Source: Clostridia bacterium
GTDB taxonomy: Bacteria > Bacillota > Clostridia > Christensenellales > Aristaeellaceae
NCBI GenBank assembly: GCA_017470145.1
Contig: JAFUFB010000012.1
Span: forward strand, 1-46,535
Direction of reading: 5' to 3'
DNA: 46,535 nucleotides
The position numbers were made by a program, and so were the translations under genes. The notes under the pieces are model-generated. The model ran no database searches. It saw only the letters and a program-made list of their open reading frames with translations, and was not told where the DNA came from. Positions 33,243-40,877 of this stretch are shown here, one piece after another. Within the stretch, counting starts at the first letter, position 1. Each line of letters starts with the position of its first letter.

Positions 33243-34205
33243 TTACTCTCCTCTGGGCATGGAAAGTGCGGCTCTCCCCGTTCCCCGCAGGCTCAGCTTC
33301 GGGCTGAGGGCCGGCAGGAAGAAGCTTTCCCCTTTCTTCATCTCCACGGCGCCGCCTTCCCATGCCAGGGCCAGCCCCTGGTCCAGAGCCGTCAGGAAGC
33401 CGAAGTCCTGCAGCGCCGGCAGCGCGATTTCTTCCTCCTCCGCCCGGATCAGGTCCAGGCTGAAGAAAGGTTCCTCCAGCATACGGGTCACGCCCCGGGC
33501 CTCCTCCCAGTGCTTCGGTTCCGGCGCGAAGCTCAGGTTGGTCACGTCCAGGGCCTTCTGAATATGCAGCTCCCGACGGTTCCCCTTGGCGTCCACTCGG
33601 TCCCAGTCATAGAAGCGATAGGTGACGTCCGAGCTCTGCTGAATCTCGTACAGCAGGATGCCCGCGCCGATGGCATGCACCGTGCCCGCGGGAATATTGC
33701 ATACATCCCCGGGCCGCACCTTCACCCGGCGCAACAATGGAGACACCGCCGGTCCCTGGGCGCAGGCGGCCTCCAGGGTCTTTAGATCCGTCCCCGGCTG
33801 AATGCCGTATACCAGCTCCGCCCCCTCTGGGCAATCCAAAATCAGCCAGGCCTCCGTCTTCCCCAGCTTGCCGTTCTCGTGCTCCCCGGCGTAGGCATCG
33901 TTGGGGTGTACCTGCACGCTCAGGGCCTCCTGGGCGTCGATCAGCTTCAGCAGCAGGGGGAAGGCCTTCCCCGCGTACCGGCCCACATAAGCCGCGCCGT
34001 TCTCCGCGATGAGCTCCGTCAGCTTCCGCCCCCCGTCGTCCGTGCTCTCCAGGCCGGGGATGCAGCTGATCTCCAGGCTCTCCCCGGTAGGCACCTCCGG
34101 AATGTCCTTGCCGAATACCGTCTTTAGTTTGTCGCCACCCCAGGGGGTCAGCTTTCCGCCCCGAAAGGCTGGATGCATCCGAATGGGGGTATATTGTGTC
34201 GTCAT
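33243..34205 (-). CDS. manA: Mannose-6-phosphate isomerase, class I
   Basis: This 320-residue zinc enzyme interconverts mannose 6-phosphate and fructose 6-phosphate. Visible family features are TPWGGDKL near the N-terminus, QVHPNDAYA near 94-102 with metal-binding residues, KTEAWLIL near 113-120, and PAGTVHAIGAGILLYEIQQ near 170-188 (quoted as GTVHAIG). There is a C-terminal cupin-like part. AAGGAGGAAG before the ATG at 34205 fixes the start. It sits between dut and hflX in one operon, linking sugar metabolism to housekeeping genes by position only. Confidence 0.95.
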   Translation of the reverse strand: MTTQYTPIRMHPAFRGGKLTPWGGDKLKTVFGKDIPEVPTGESLEISCIPGLESTDDGGRKLTELIAENGAAYVGRYAGKAFPLLLKLIDAQEALSVQVHPNDAYAGEHENGKLGKTEAWLILDCPEGAELVYGIQPGTDLKTLEAACAQGPAVSPLLRRVKVRPGDVCNIPAGTVHAIGAGILLYEIQQSSDVTYRFYDWDRVDAKGNRRELHIQKALDVTNLSFAPEPKHWEEARGVTRMLEEPFFSLDLIRAEEEEIALPALQDFGFLTALDQGLALAWEGGAVEMKKGESFFLPALSPKLSLRGTGRAALSMPRGE

Positions 34206-34236
34206 CTTTTCTTCCTCCTTTTTTGCTCCCGCGCGC

Positions 34237-34719
34237 TTAAACCCCTGTAGAGCCCATTCCACCCTTTCGCTCCTTGAAATCTTCCTCTTCCTCCGCCAAC
34301 CCATAGGGCAGCAAAATCCCCTGGCAGAATCGGTCTCCCCGGGCGATCATCAAATCATGATCCAAGGGATTCCGCAGGGATACCATAATATGCCCCTCGT
34401 TGTCCGCGAAGGCATAATCGCTGTCGATAATTCCCACCGTGTTGCTCAACCGCGTCTGGTGCTTGAATCCCAACCCGCTGCGAGGGAAGATCATCAGCAC
34501 CCATCCCTCCTGCATTTCGCATCGAATCCCCGTGGGGATCACAGCCTTCCCCCCTGCGGGAATCACCGCGTCCATGGGGGACACGAAGTCATATCCCGCG
34601 CTTCCCCGGGTGGACCGCTTCGGCAAGGGAATCTCCTCCCGGGGCAGCACATCCCCCTTCCCCGCCATGGCCAGGCGATACTGCTCCTCCGATACATGGG
34701 TAAACTTCGCAATGCTCAT
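34237..34719 (-). CDS. dut: dUTP diphosphatase (dUTPase)
   Basis: This 160-residue trimeric-type dUTPase hydrolyses dUTP to dUMP and keeps uracil out of DNA. The conserved motifs appear in order: TRGSAGYDF near 37-45, PRSGLGFKH near 80-88, NTVGIIDSDY near 93-102, the GDRFCQGIL region, and the C-terminal GGMGSTGV that closes the active site. The second part of motif 3 carries Asp at the catalytic position. The N-terminal 25 residues are a short extension. It lies 33 bp after rsmA in the same operon. Confidence 0.94.
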   Translation of the reverse strand: MSIAKFTHVSEEQYRLAMAGKGDVLPREEIPLPKRSTRGSAGYDFVSPMDAVIPAGGKAVIPTGIRCEMQEGWVLMIFPRSGLGFKHQTRLSNTVGIIDSDYAFADNEGHIMVSLRNPLDHDLMIARGDRFCQGILLPYGLAEEEEDFKERKGGMGSTGV

Positions 34720-34752
34720 TTTGATTCACTCGCTTCCTTCTGTCAAGTTCGG

Positions 34753-35607
34753 TTAATTCTCTTGTTTCTCTTCTTGAACCTCCGCCCAGACGTCCGCCAG
34801 AGCCGCCAGCTGTTCCAGATTTAGCTTTTCTCCCCGGATCTTTTCGTCCAGCCCGGCCCGGCGCATAAGCTCCAGGGCTTCCTCCCGGCTCAGATGCAGG
34901 GAGGCGCTCAGGCCATTGGTCATAGTTTTCCGCCGTAGGGCGAAGGCCGCTGTGACGATCTGGAAAAAGGCCTTTTCGTCCTTCACCCGGACCGCCGGCT
35001 CCTGCCTCCTGGGCAACACGATGAAGGCACTGTCCACCTTCGGTACAGGGGTAAAACAGCTGGCCGGCACGATCTGGGCCAGATAGGGCTCGCACAGGTA
35101 TTGGCACCGTACCGCCAGGGGGCCCCATCCCTCCTCCCCCGGGGAGGAAAGGATTTTCTCCGCCACTTCCTTCTGCACCATCAGCGCCATTCTGGAAATG
35201 GGCAGCCCGGAGGTCAGTAGCCGGGTAATCAGCGGGGTCGTAATATAGTAAGGGATATTGGCCACCACCGCGAAGGGCTTCCGCAGCTCCCCTGTAATCT
35301 CCTCCAAATCCACCGCCATCACATCCCCCTGCACCAGGGAGAAATTGTCCTGTCCTGCCATGAAGGCGTTCAGCAGCGGAATCAGCCGCTCATCCAGCTC
35401 CAGGCTCAGCACATGATGAGCCGCCCCGCACAGGTGCTTCGTCAGGCTCCCCGCCCCGGGGCCGATCTCCAGCACATCGTCTTCCCTGCTGATTCCTGCG
35501 TCCGCCACCAGGGAAGCCAGCAGATCCTCATCATAGATAAAATTCTGCCCCAGGCTCTGCTTGTATCGCAGGTTGCTCTCCCGAATCCGATCCTTCGTCT
35601 TGCTCAA
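34753..35607 (-). CDS. rsmA: 16S rRNA dimethyladenosine transferase (KsgA)
   Basis: This 284-residue methyltransferase dimethylates two adjacent adenines near the 3' end of 16S rRNA during late 30S assembly. The N-terminal KQSLGQNFIYD, the SAM loop LEIGPGAGSLT (about 47-57) and the catalytic NIPYYITTP (about 118-126) are diagnostic. Translation appears to start at TTG (35607) with GAGG six bases upstream. It is the first gene of the rsmA-dut-manA-hflX operon with a clear promoter at 35649-35677. Confidence 0.96.
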   Translation of the reverse strand: MSKTKDRIRESNLRYKQSLGQNFIYDEDLLASLVADAGISREDDVLEIGPGAGSLTKHLCGAAHHVLSLELDERLIPLLNAFMAGQDNFSLVQGDVMAVDLEEITGELRKPFAVVANIPYYITTPLITRLLTSGLPISRMALMVQKEVAEKILSSPGEEGWGPLAVRCQYLCEPYLAQIVPASCFTPVPKVDSAFIVLPRRQEPAVRVKDEKAFFQIVTAAFALRRKTMTNGLSASLHLSREEALELMRRAGLDEKIRGEKLNLEQLAALADVWAEVQEEKQEN

Positions 35608-35648
35608 TCTATCCTCACACTTCTTCCATAAAAGCGGTTTTTTAGGGA

Positions 35649-35677
35649 ATTATACCACTCAGATCTTCTTTCCGCAA
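35649..35677 (-). promoter_or_regulatory. Promoter of the rsmA operon
   Basis: On the minus strand TTGCGG (35672-35677), 17 bp and TATAAT (35649-35654). The surrounding 34 bp are nearly repeated at 43550-43583 ahead of the GH88/105 gene. Confidence 0.75.
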
Positions 35678-35771
35678 ACGCCAGGGAAAAGGAAAGGATC
35701 AACGATCATTATATAAACAGGTGTTTTCGTCGTGAACATCCGGAACGTATTTCGCGAAAAAGACTGACGAC

Positions 35772-35820
35772 CTTGCAACATTTTAGAATCATTTCTAAAG
35801 TTTGCAAGTTATCTTGCAAG
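35772..35820. promoter_or_regulatory. Nested TTGCAA palindrome array upstream of ATPase E
   Basis: Three copies of CTTGCAAG-type palindrome lie at 35772-35778, 35802-35808 and 35813-35820. The first two enclose an inner inverted repeat, TTTAGAA with TTCTAAA, so the block forms a nested palindrome. The third copy contains the -35 hexamer of the ATPase promoter, so a bound protein would block polymerase. Confidence 0.75.
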
Positions 35821-35842
35821 AAATAGAAAAATGTGATATTCT
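35814..35842 (+). promoter_or_regulatory. Promoter of ATPase E
   Basis: TTGCAA (35814-35819), 17 bp and TATTCT (35837-35842). The predicted start, near 35849, leaves a leader of about 67 nt. Confidence 0.75.
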
Positions 35843-35915
35843 TTGCATCGTGACGTACATGCTATGCACTGTTGGCGTGTCCGAAATACCAGTAACTGCA
35901 CTTGAGGTGATATTT

Positions 35916-37136
35916 ATGAAACTAATCCGCGAGAACTACCTAAAGATGATTCGTCCATACTATGAAGCTGACTTAATCAAAGTGATTACCGGGGTTCGTC
36001 GTGCCGGCAAATCCGTTATTCTGGAAAGCATTCGAGATGAGCTGCACCAATCTCACATCCCAAGTGATCATATTATTTATCTCAATTTGGAAGACCTCGA
36101 TTTTGAGTGGATTCAAACCGCCCAAGAACTGAATACGCAGATCAAAGAACGTATTCTCGACGAAAAAAGATATTATATTTTTATCGATGAAATTCAGCAT
36201 GTCGAGGCATTTGAAAAAGCCCTCGCTTCCTTTCGTGCAACTCTGAATGCCTCTATTTTTGTAACAGGCAGTAATTCACAGCTTTTATCGGGGGAACTTG
36301 CTACCTTGCTAACTGGAAGAACAGTTGAATTTGAAATTCTCCCCTTTTCATTCAGTGAAATGAAGGAATATCTCCTTCTGAATCAAATGAATTACAGTGA
36401 TGAAATGATCTATGATTACATCAAATGGGGTGGATTCCCGCTGCGTTTTGACTTCCATGAGGATGCTTCCATTCAGCGGTATCTTTCAAATCTCTATACG
36501 GGCATTATCAACAGGGATATTATTTCCAGACAGAGCCGCTTAGATCGCAGGGTATTTATGGATATCGCGATGTACGTCCTTGCCAACGCCGGGAAGGAGT
36601 TTTCCGCGGAAAATATCATCTCATACTACGAAAAGAAAAATAGTCGCGTCATCAGTCAAAGATCCGTATACAATTATATTGAGAAAATGCAAAAGGCATT
36701 TCTGATTCATTCTGTTCCGAAGTATGATATCTCCGGAAAAAAAGTTCTCCAAGCAAAACAAAAGTATTATGCGATCGATACCGGTCTCCAGGCAATACAT
36801 ACAAATACCATCAACTTTGAGGATACTTTTTTCCTTGAAAATATTATCTATAACGAACTTCTATTTCAAGGCTTTACCGTTTTCACAGGAAAGACATACA
36901 AGGGTGAAGTTGATTTCGTAGCGATAAAGGATGGTAGAAAATGCTTTATTCAGGTTTCTTATCTGATGACTTCACAAAGCACAATTGAAAGAGAGTTTGG
37001 AGCGTTTCGCCCCATTACAGATGCATCGCCTAAATACGTACTGTCCCTGGACAAGATCGATATGAGCAGAGATGGAATTGCGCACATCAATATCGTTGAC
37101 TTCCTGTTGCATAATAGATCGCTTGCTCTCACCTAA
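35916..37136 (+). CDS. ATPase E: AAA_14-type ATP-binding protein with DUF4143
   Basis: This 406-residue orphan ATPase has Walker A GVRRAGKS near 22-29, Walker B YIFIDEIQH near 84-92, and the sensor segment FVTGSNSQLLSGE near 111-123 followed by LTGRT. The C-terminal DUF4143 region holds YNELLFQGF and GEVDFVA, then FIQVSYL, where the usual ExK pair of the nuclease-like core has become QxS. Any cleavage activity is therefore doubtful. GAGGTGATATTT before the ATG at 35916 fixes the start; an upstream in-frame ATG lies inside the operator. It is AT-rich against GC-rich neighbours. Its function is unknown. Confidence 0.86.
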   Translation: MKLIRENYLKMIRPYYEADLIKVITGVRRAGKSVILESIRDELHQSHIPSDHIIYLNLEDLDFEWIQTAQELNTQIKERILDEKRYYIFIDEIQHVEAFEKALASFRATLNASIFVTGSNSQLLSGELATLLTGRTVEFEILPFSFSEMKEYLLLNQMNYSDEMIYDYIKWGGFPLRFDFHEDASIQRYLSNLYTGIINRDIISRQSRLDRRVFMDIAMYVLANAGKEFSAENIISYYEKKNSRVISQRSVYNYIEKMQKAFLIHSVPKYDISGKKVLQAKQKYYAIDTGLQAIHTNTINFEDTFFLENIIYNELLFQGFTVFTGKTYKGEVDFVAIKDGRKCFIQVSYLMTSQSTIEREFGAFRPITDASPKYVLSLDKIDMSRDGIAHINIVDFLLHNRSLALT

Positions 37137-37247
37137 GATAAAGCTCAGAAAATTCTCTACCAACGTTTCGTATTTCTGTCTGTGACTCCTGCCACATTTC
37201 ATCAGCTGTCACTGCAAATAATTCTTCCAATAATTCCGTTTTATCGC

Positions 37248-37397
37248 TCACTCCAGCGGAATAATCCTCCAGTATCCTTCTTTCCGTCCTCCGCTGCGTT
37301 CGATGAATCCCTTCTCTCTCAGCGTCCGTAAATAGGTCTCTGCGCTTCTGATGGAAACAGCATCGGAACCATCCAGCTTCACAATCCTGCAATACAT
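37248..37397 (-). pseudogene. Winged-helix C-terminal remnant
   Basis: A 49-codon frame reads ETYLRTLREKGFIERSGGRK and then GYWRII, which resembles the C-terminal winged helix of AlbA_2-domain ATP-binding or RecG-related proteins. The rest of such a gene is absent, so this is probably the tail of a deleted gene. The flanking 37137-37247 has no convincing gene. Confidence 0.5.
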
Positions 37398-37417
37398 AAT
37401 TCAGATCATAGATACAT

Positions 37418-37954
37418 TTAACTTCTATGCAGCCATTTCAGCTTGGGCTGAATGCGGTTTGCATACAGAGGAATCAATACTTCCAACAGCTTGTCATATA
37501 CCAGCATACTGATGATCGTGACAGCGCCAAACCCTATCGTCAGCCACATTCCCATCTCCTTAAATTCTTCCATGGCTGCAGTTATAGGGAAGAACAGTCT
37601 TAACAAAAGATACATCAGCACCAGCGAGACGGCAAAAACGCCTATCTTCATAAGCAGTTTCCCTCTCACCCGGTCAATCCGCCACTTGATGATCGGATAG
37701 TAGCCAAAGAAGATATAGAAAAATGCCGCTTCTTTATCGAAATCGATCAGCAGAGAAAGGATCGCCACGGCAGCATATGTTGTCCATGCGGGTTTCCTCC
37801 CAAACTCCACCGCCACCCACAGGTTAATTAACCCGCAAAGCAAGGGTACGGCATAGGTAGCCGCGGGAATAATGCCGCCAATGAGCATGATCACAAGCGA
37901 CAGCGCGGCCGCCATGCCGCAAAAGGCAATCATCGATGCCTGATTTCTTCTCAA
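37418..37954 (-). CDS. Integral membrane protein, unknown function
   Basis: This 178-residue protein has five to six hydrophobic segments (about 8-26, 32-52, 58-72, 76-90, 98-122 and 133-155) and a short basic C-terminus. The N-terminal half, with MIAFCGMAAALSLVIMLIGG (quoted as AFCGMAAALS), recalls small ECF-type S components, but I cannot assign a ligand. Translation appears to start at TTG (37954) after GGAGGATAGA, the same arrangement as rsmA. It is probably a single-gene unit. Confidence 0.78.
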   Translation of the reverse strand: MRRNQASMIAFCGMAAALSLVIMLIGGIIPAATYAVPLLCGLINLWVAVEFGRKPAWTTYAAVAILSLLIDFDKEAAFFYIFFGYYPIIKWRIDRVRGKLLMKIGVFAVSLVLMYLLLRLFFPITAAMEEFKEMGMWLTIGFGAVTIISMLVYDKLLEVLIPLYANRIQPKLKWLHRS

Positions 37955-38053
37955 TCTATCCTCCCGCTTTCTCCCGACAATGTTTTCTCATTTCAAACAC
38001 AAAGCTGATCACTTGTCGATTGGTGCAACTTTTCCCTGAATACCCTTCTTCTC

Positions 38054-38326
38054 TTATTCATCAATCAGCACAACATTCACATAGCTTGTTAAGTAGGTTT
38101 TGCCATCGATCTTCACCTGGATCACATCCGAATCATCGAAATCCAGCCAGGAATTGAGCTTACCATCAATCACTTCCCCATTCGGCAGCTTCACGATCGC
38201 GCGCTTAAAACTATACTTCATATCGAAAAGCTGACGATTTCCCACATGCGTCTGCCAGTAGATGACGCTTCCTCCAATCACGATGACCAATACTACCGCA
38301 ATGATCGCTACTACCTTTTTGTTCAT
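38054..38326 (-). CDS. Small membrane-anchored protein, unknown function
   Basis: This 90-residue protein has one N-terminal membrane helix (residues 4-24, VVAIIAVVLVIVIGGSVIYW) and a small extracytoplasmic beta-rich part. That part contains AIVKLPNGEVIDGKLNSWLDF, quoted as VKLPNGEVIDG, and DVIQVKIDGKTYLTSYVNVVLI, quoted as VIQVKIDG. The pattern is like small clostridial proteins of unknown role. The ATG overlaps as ATGA the stop of the decayed epimerase gene upstream, so it was probably translationally coupled to it. Confidence 0.68.
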   Translation of the reverse strand: MNKKVVAIIAVVLVIVIGGSVIYWQTHVGNRQLFDMKYSFKRAIVKLPNGEVIDGKLNSWLDFDDSDVIQVKIDGKTYLTSYVNVVLIDE

Positions 38327-38561
38327 TGTTCTTTACCCATCCTTTCCTTCACCCATTTTATTGATTCCACAGCATCCTGCAACACATACCTCGGATCACA
38401 GGAATAGAGTTCAATTACAACATTACCTTTGTAATCTTGCGCCTTCAATTTCTTGATGATCGCATTCCTTCATCACGAAGGCGTTTTAACGCATCATGGA
38501 CAGTAACCCCCGCGGCGACCGCACCGTCATGAATATTCTCGTAGAATACTGCTGTTTTCAC
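38323..38561 (-). pseudogene. Decayed sugar phosphate isomerase/epimerase
   Basis: A GTG start with GGAGGG upstream begins KTAVFYENIHDGAVAAGVTV, a typical N-terminus of xylose-isomerase-like TIM-barrel epimerases. After about 33 codons the frame is lost. The C-terminal end LKAQDYKGNVVIELYS followed by VKERMGKEQ appears in another frame. The intact gene would be about 270 codons, so more than 180 codons of the middle are deleted. Confidence 0.72.
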
Positions 38562-38639
38562 CCTTCTTCCCTCCTGAATTTACTGAAGCCCTCATCGTGT
38601 GTCCGGCGCCAATGAATGATCACTCTGTCCTCTTAACCT

Positions 38640-40076
38640 TCAAATCTCCCGCATCAAGTCTTCCGCCGTTATCTGGAATTGAATCTCCCCAGCATATTCA
38701 TTCCAGCTTAATCCATAGGGTGTCACCATTGTCTGATGTATCGCATCTCGGGTTTTTGTGACCCGCACAAAGTCTTCTGCCTTTTTCCGGAGTTCTTCAT
38801 TGATTGACCGAGAAATCAGGTAAGGCCCTCTGGCATATTTCATTTCCAGAAGATTTATCGTGCGATCCGCGCGCCAAATCACCAGATCGATCTGTGAACC
38901 GTTGATCCCATTTTCCGGATGTTTTCCGCACACAAAGGACGAAACATCGGTTAGAATACCGGATATGCCAAGCTTCGTCTTGATCTGGTCAATGTGCAGC
39001 AGACACAGTTGTTCGAAAGCTAATCCTGCCCAAGTGTTCACCATGGGCGTATTGATTTGATGGGACCAGTAATTCGGATCTCCTGGTTTTTTCCGGAGAA
39101 AATGATGATAAAACAAAATAAAGGGATCCATCAATTGGTATAAACTATCCTTGCTCTTTTTTCCAAACGCATGGTATTCCCGTATGAAGCCACAGCTTTC
39201 CAGCTCGTTTAATTTTTCTGAAAAAATACCAGAACCCGTTAGCCCTGTTGCTGCAATGATTTCATTACGTGTTAACCCCTTCTTTTTCCCAGCCAACGCG
39301 CGAACAATTTTCAGATAGTCACCCGGTTTTCTAAAGATGGCAGCAAACAAATAATCATATTCCTCTTTCATTGGCGCATCCTCCGCAAAGAAAAGCGCAT
39401 CCATATTCTGAGAAACGGATAACCCTTTCTGCATCAAGCCCCAATAAAACGGAATTCCGCCCACGGCCATATACAATTCCATGATTTGTGTATCTGAAAA
39501 AGCAAGATTCTGTTGTTCAACATATCTTTTACATTGGGCCAACGTAAAGGGCTTTAATCTAATCTGACCAGTCAGACGATTATATAAGCCCCCTTTGTTA
39601 TGGATTACCTTCTTGAGAATCCAGGAGGTTGCGGAGCTGCAAACAATCATCACAAGATCATGTTGCGCAGAGGCCCATGAATTCCAGAAATGCTCTAGAG
39701 CTTTCATCATGTCAGTCCTGGATGTATCCATCCAGGAAAGTTCATCCAGAAAAATGATTTTTTTGCGTTGGGTGCTTTGCAATACAAGCTGTTTGAGCTG
39801 TTGAAAAGCCTCAAACCAGCTCGTCAGAGCAGGGCGATTCTCCGGCAAGCCAGCATCCGTTAACGCGTTAGAGAAGGCCTGCAGCTGTTCCTTTCTTGTT
39901 CCCTGATATACGCCTGCATGCTGAAAAGTAAATCGGCCCTTGAACGATTCCCGAATTAGATATGTTTTCCCAACTCTGCGCCTGCCATATACTGCGATTA
40001 GTTGGGCTTCCTCGCGATCTGCAGCCGCCTCCAGGAATGCCATTTCCCGCTCTCGTCCGATCAGCAACGCTTTCAT
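38640..40076 (-). CDS. ATPase D: ATPase_2-type protein with DUF234
   Basis: This 478-residue paralog of ATPase C begins LLIGRERE. Walker A is GRRRVGKT near 31-38 and the Walker B region is IIFLDELSWMDT near 107-118. A winged-helix segment (LTRNEIIAATGLTGSGIFS) and the DUF234 signature YQLMDPFILFYHHF follow. The C-terminal nuclease-like core looks intact: SQIDLVIWRADRTINLL and then EMKYA (Asp...ExK). GGGAG lies unusually close to the ATG. It is AT-rich and monocistronic, with two long inverted repeats upstream. The function is unknown. Confidence 0.86.
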   Translation of the reverse strand: MKALLIGREREMAFLEAAADREEAQLIAVYGRRRVGKTYLIRESFKGRFTFQHAGVYQGTRKEQLQAFSNALTDAGLPENRPALTSWFEAFQQLKQLVLQSTQRKKIIFLDELSWMDTSRTDMMKALEHFWNSWASAQHDLVMIVCSSATSWILKKVIHNKGGLYNRLTGQIRLKPFTLAQCKRYVEQQNLAFSDTQIMELYMAVGGIPFYWGLMQKGLSVSQNMDALFFAEDAPMKEEYDYLFAAIFRKPGDYLKIVRALAGKKKGLTRNEIIAATGLTGSGIFSEKLNELESCGFIREYHAFGKKSKDSLYQLMDPFILFYHHFLRKKPGDPNYWSHQINTPMVNTWAGLAFEQLCLLHIDQIKTKLGISGILTDVSSFVCGKHPENGINGSQIDLVIWRADRTINLLEMKYARGPYLISRSINEELRKKAEDFVRVTKTRDAIHQTMVTPYGLSWNEYAGEIQFQITAEDLMREI

Positions 40077-40084
40077 CTCCCGCT

Positions 40085-40258
40085 TTATAATTTACCAAAT
40101 CGATAAAAATCTAATCGATTTGGTAAATTATAATGAAAACAAATCAATTTTGCAAGACCTTTTCTGATTTACAATATCAATATTTTGAGAACCATCCAAA
40201 ACATTTACTATGAATATTTTAAATTACCAAATCTCTAAAAAAAAGTGAGATTTGGTAA
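40085..40258. promoter_or_regulatory. Two distant inverted repeats with a TTACCAAATC core upstream of ATPase D
   Basis: The proximal repeat has perfect 20-bp arms (40085-40104 and 40114-40133, core TTTACCAAATCGAT) and overlaps the -10 box and start site. The distal repeat has perfect 12-bp arms, TTACCAAATCTC (40224-40235) with 40247-40258. Both share TTACCAAATC. Their distance, about 130 bp, would suit DNA looping between two operators. Confidence 0.82.
40127..40155 (-). promoter_or_regulatory. Promoter of ATPase D
   Basis: On the minus strand TTGCAA (40150-40155), 17 bp and a perfect TATAAT (40127-40132). The -10 is inside one arm of the proximal operator. Confidence 0.82.
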
Positions 40259-40299
40259 GAATAAAAAGGATTGAATTGTACTTCTCTCGTCCAGCGGAT

Positions 40300-40494
40300 T
40301 TATTCCTCCAGCCAATCCAGCTCCGCAGGGGTCCAGGCCAGATCCACATCCTTTTTGGAAACATAGCCATAAGTCCCTTCCACCTGCATGGGCCAGACAA
40401 TTTCCCCCGCCGGCACACAGACATAATAGTATCCCTTCTCCTCCTGGATCACATACATCCTGGTCCCCGCCGGCCATACAGACCCCTTTCTCAA
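40300..40494 (-). CDS. Small SH3-like protein or fragment
   Basis: This 64-codon frame resembles half of a bacterial SH3 domain (PAGTRMYVIQEEKGYYYVCV, then YGYVSKKDV). It would start at TTG (40494), seven bases after the blaI-like stop, with no good ribosome-binding site. It may be the remnant of a longer SH3 protein or a real small gene at the end of the blaI transcript. There is no signal peptide. Confidence 0.4.
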   Translation of the reverse strand: MRKGSVWPAGTRMYVIQEEKGYYYVCVPAGEIVWPMQVEGTYGYVSKKDVDLAWTPAELDWLEE

Positions 40495-40500
40495 CCCAAA

Positions 40501-40863
40501 TTACTTCTTGTCCCGGATCGCGTCCAGCAGGCTTTGCAGCTCATCCACCGTCATGTCCCCGGAATCCACCAGATTATTCACCAGCATGGCGGGCTGCCCG
40601 CCAAAGGCGCGGGAAACCAGCTTGCGGGTTTCAAAGGCGGAGGATTCTTCCTTGGAAATCAGGGGCGTGTACAGATGCACATAGCCATTGTTTTCCACGC
40701 TGACTGCCCCCTTCTCCGCCAGGCGCTTCAACAGCGTGATCACGGTATGCCGCGTCCATCCGGTGCCCGGCTCCAGGGTTTTGGTAATCTCCGACATCGC
40801 CTGGGGCGCGTGATCCCACAGGCATTCCATGATTTTCCATTCCGCTTCCGTAACCTGTACCAT
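40501..40863 (-). CDS. BlaI/MecI/CopY-family transcriptional regulator
   Basis: This 120-residue winged-helix repressor begins VTEAEWKIMECLWDHAPQAM, quoted as VTEAEWKIME, and continues GWTRHTVITLLKRLAEKGAV, the recognition helix. It ends with a dimerisation helix pair. Known relatives repress beta-lactamase or copper genes and are cleaved when a BlaR1-type M56 protease signals. The ATG at 40863 follows GGAGGG. It lies just after the M56 gene, so it was probably part of a sensor-repressor pair, now with a truncated sensor. Confidence 0.9.
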   Translation of the reverse strand: MVQVTEAEWKIMECLWDHAPQAMSEITKTLEPGTGWTRHTVITLLKRLAEKGAVSVENNGYVHLYTPLISKEESSAFETRKLVSRAFGGQPAMLVNNLVDSGDMTVDELQSLLDAIRDKK

Positions 40864-40877
40864 TTTCTTTCCCTCCA

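Noticed and set aside
31470-33785. A plus-strand frame of about 770 codons opposite hflX and manA
   Set aside because: It runs antisense across two well-recognised genes and has no ribosome-binding site or domain.
37129-37392. 87-codon minus-strand frame overlapping the winged-helix remnant
   Set aside because: The protein-like winged-helix signature lies in another frame; this frame shows no family pattern except an uncertain C-terminal third.
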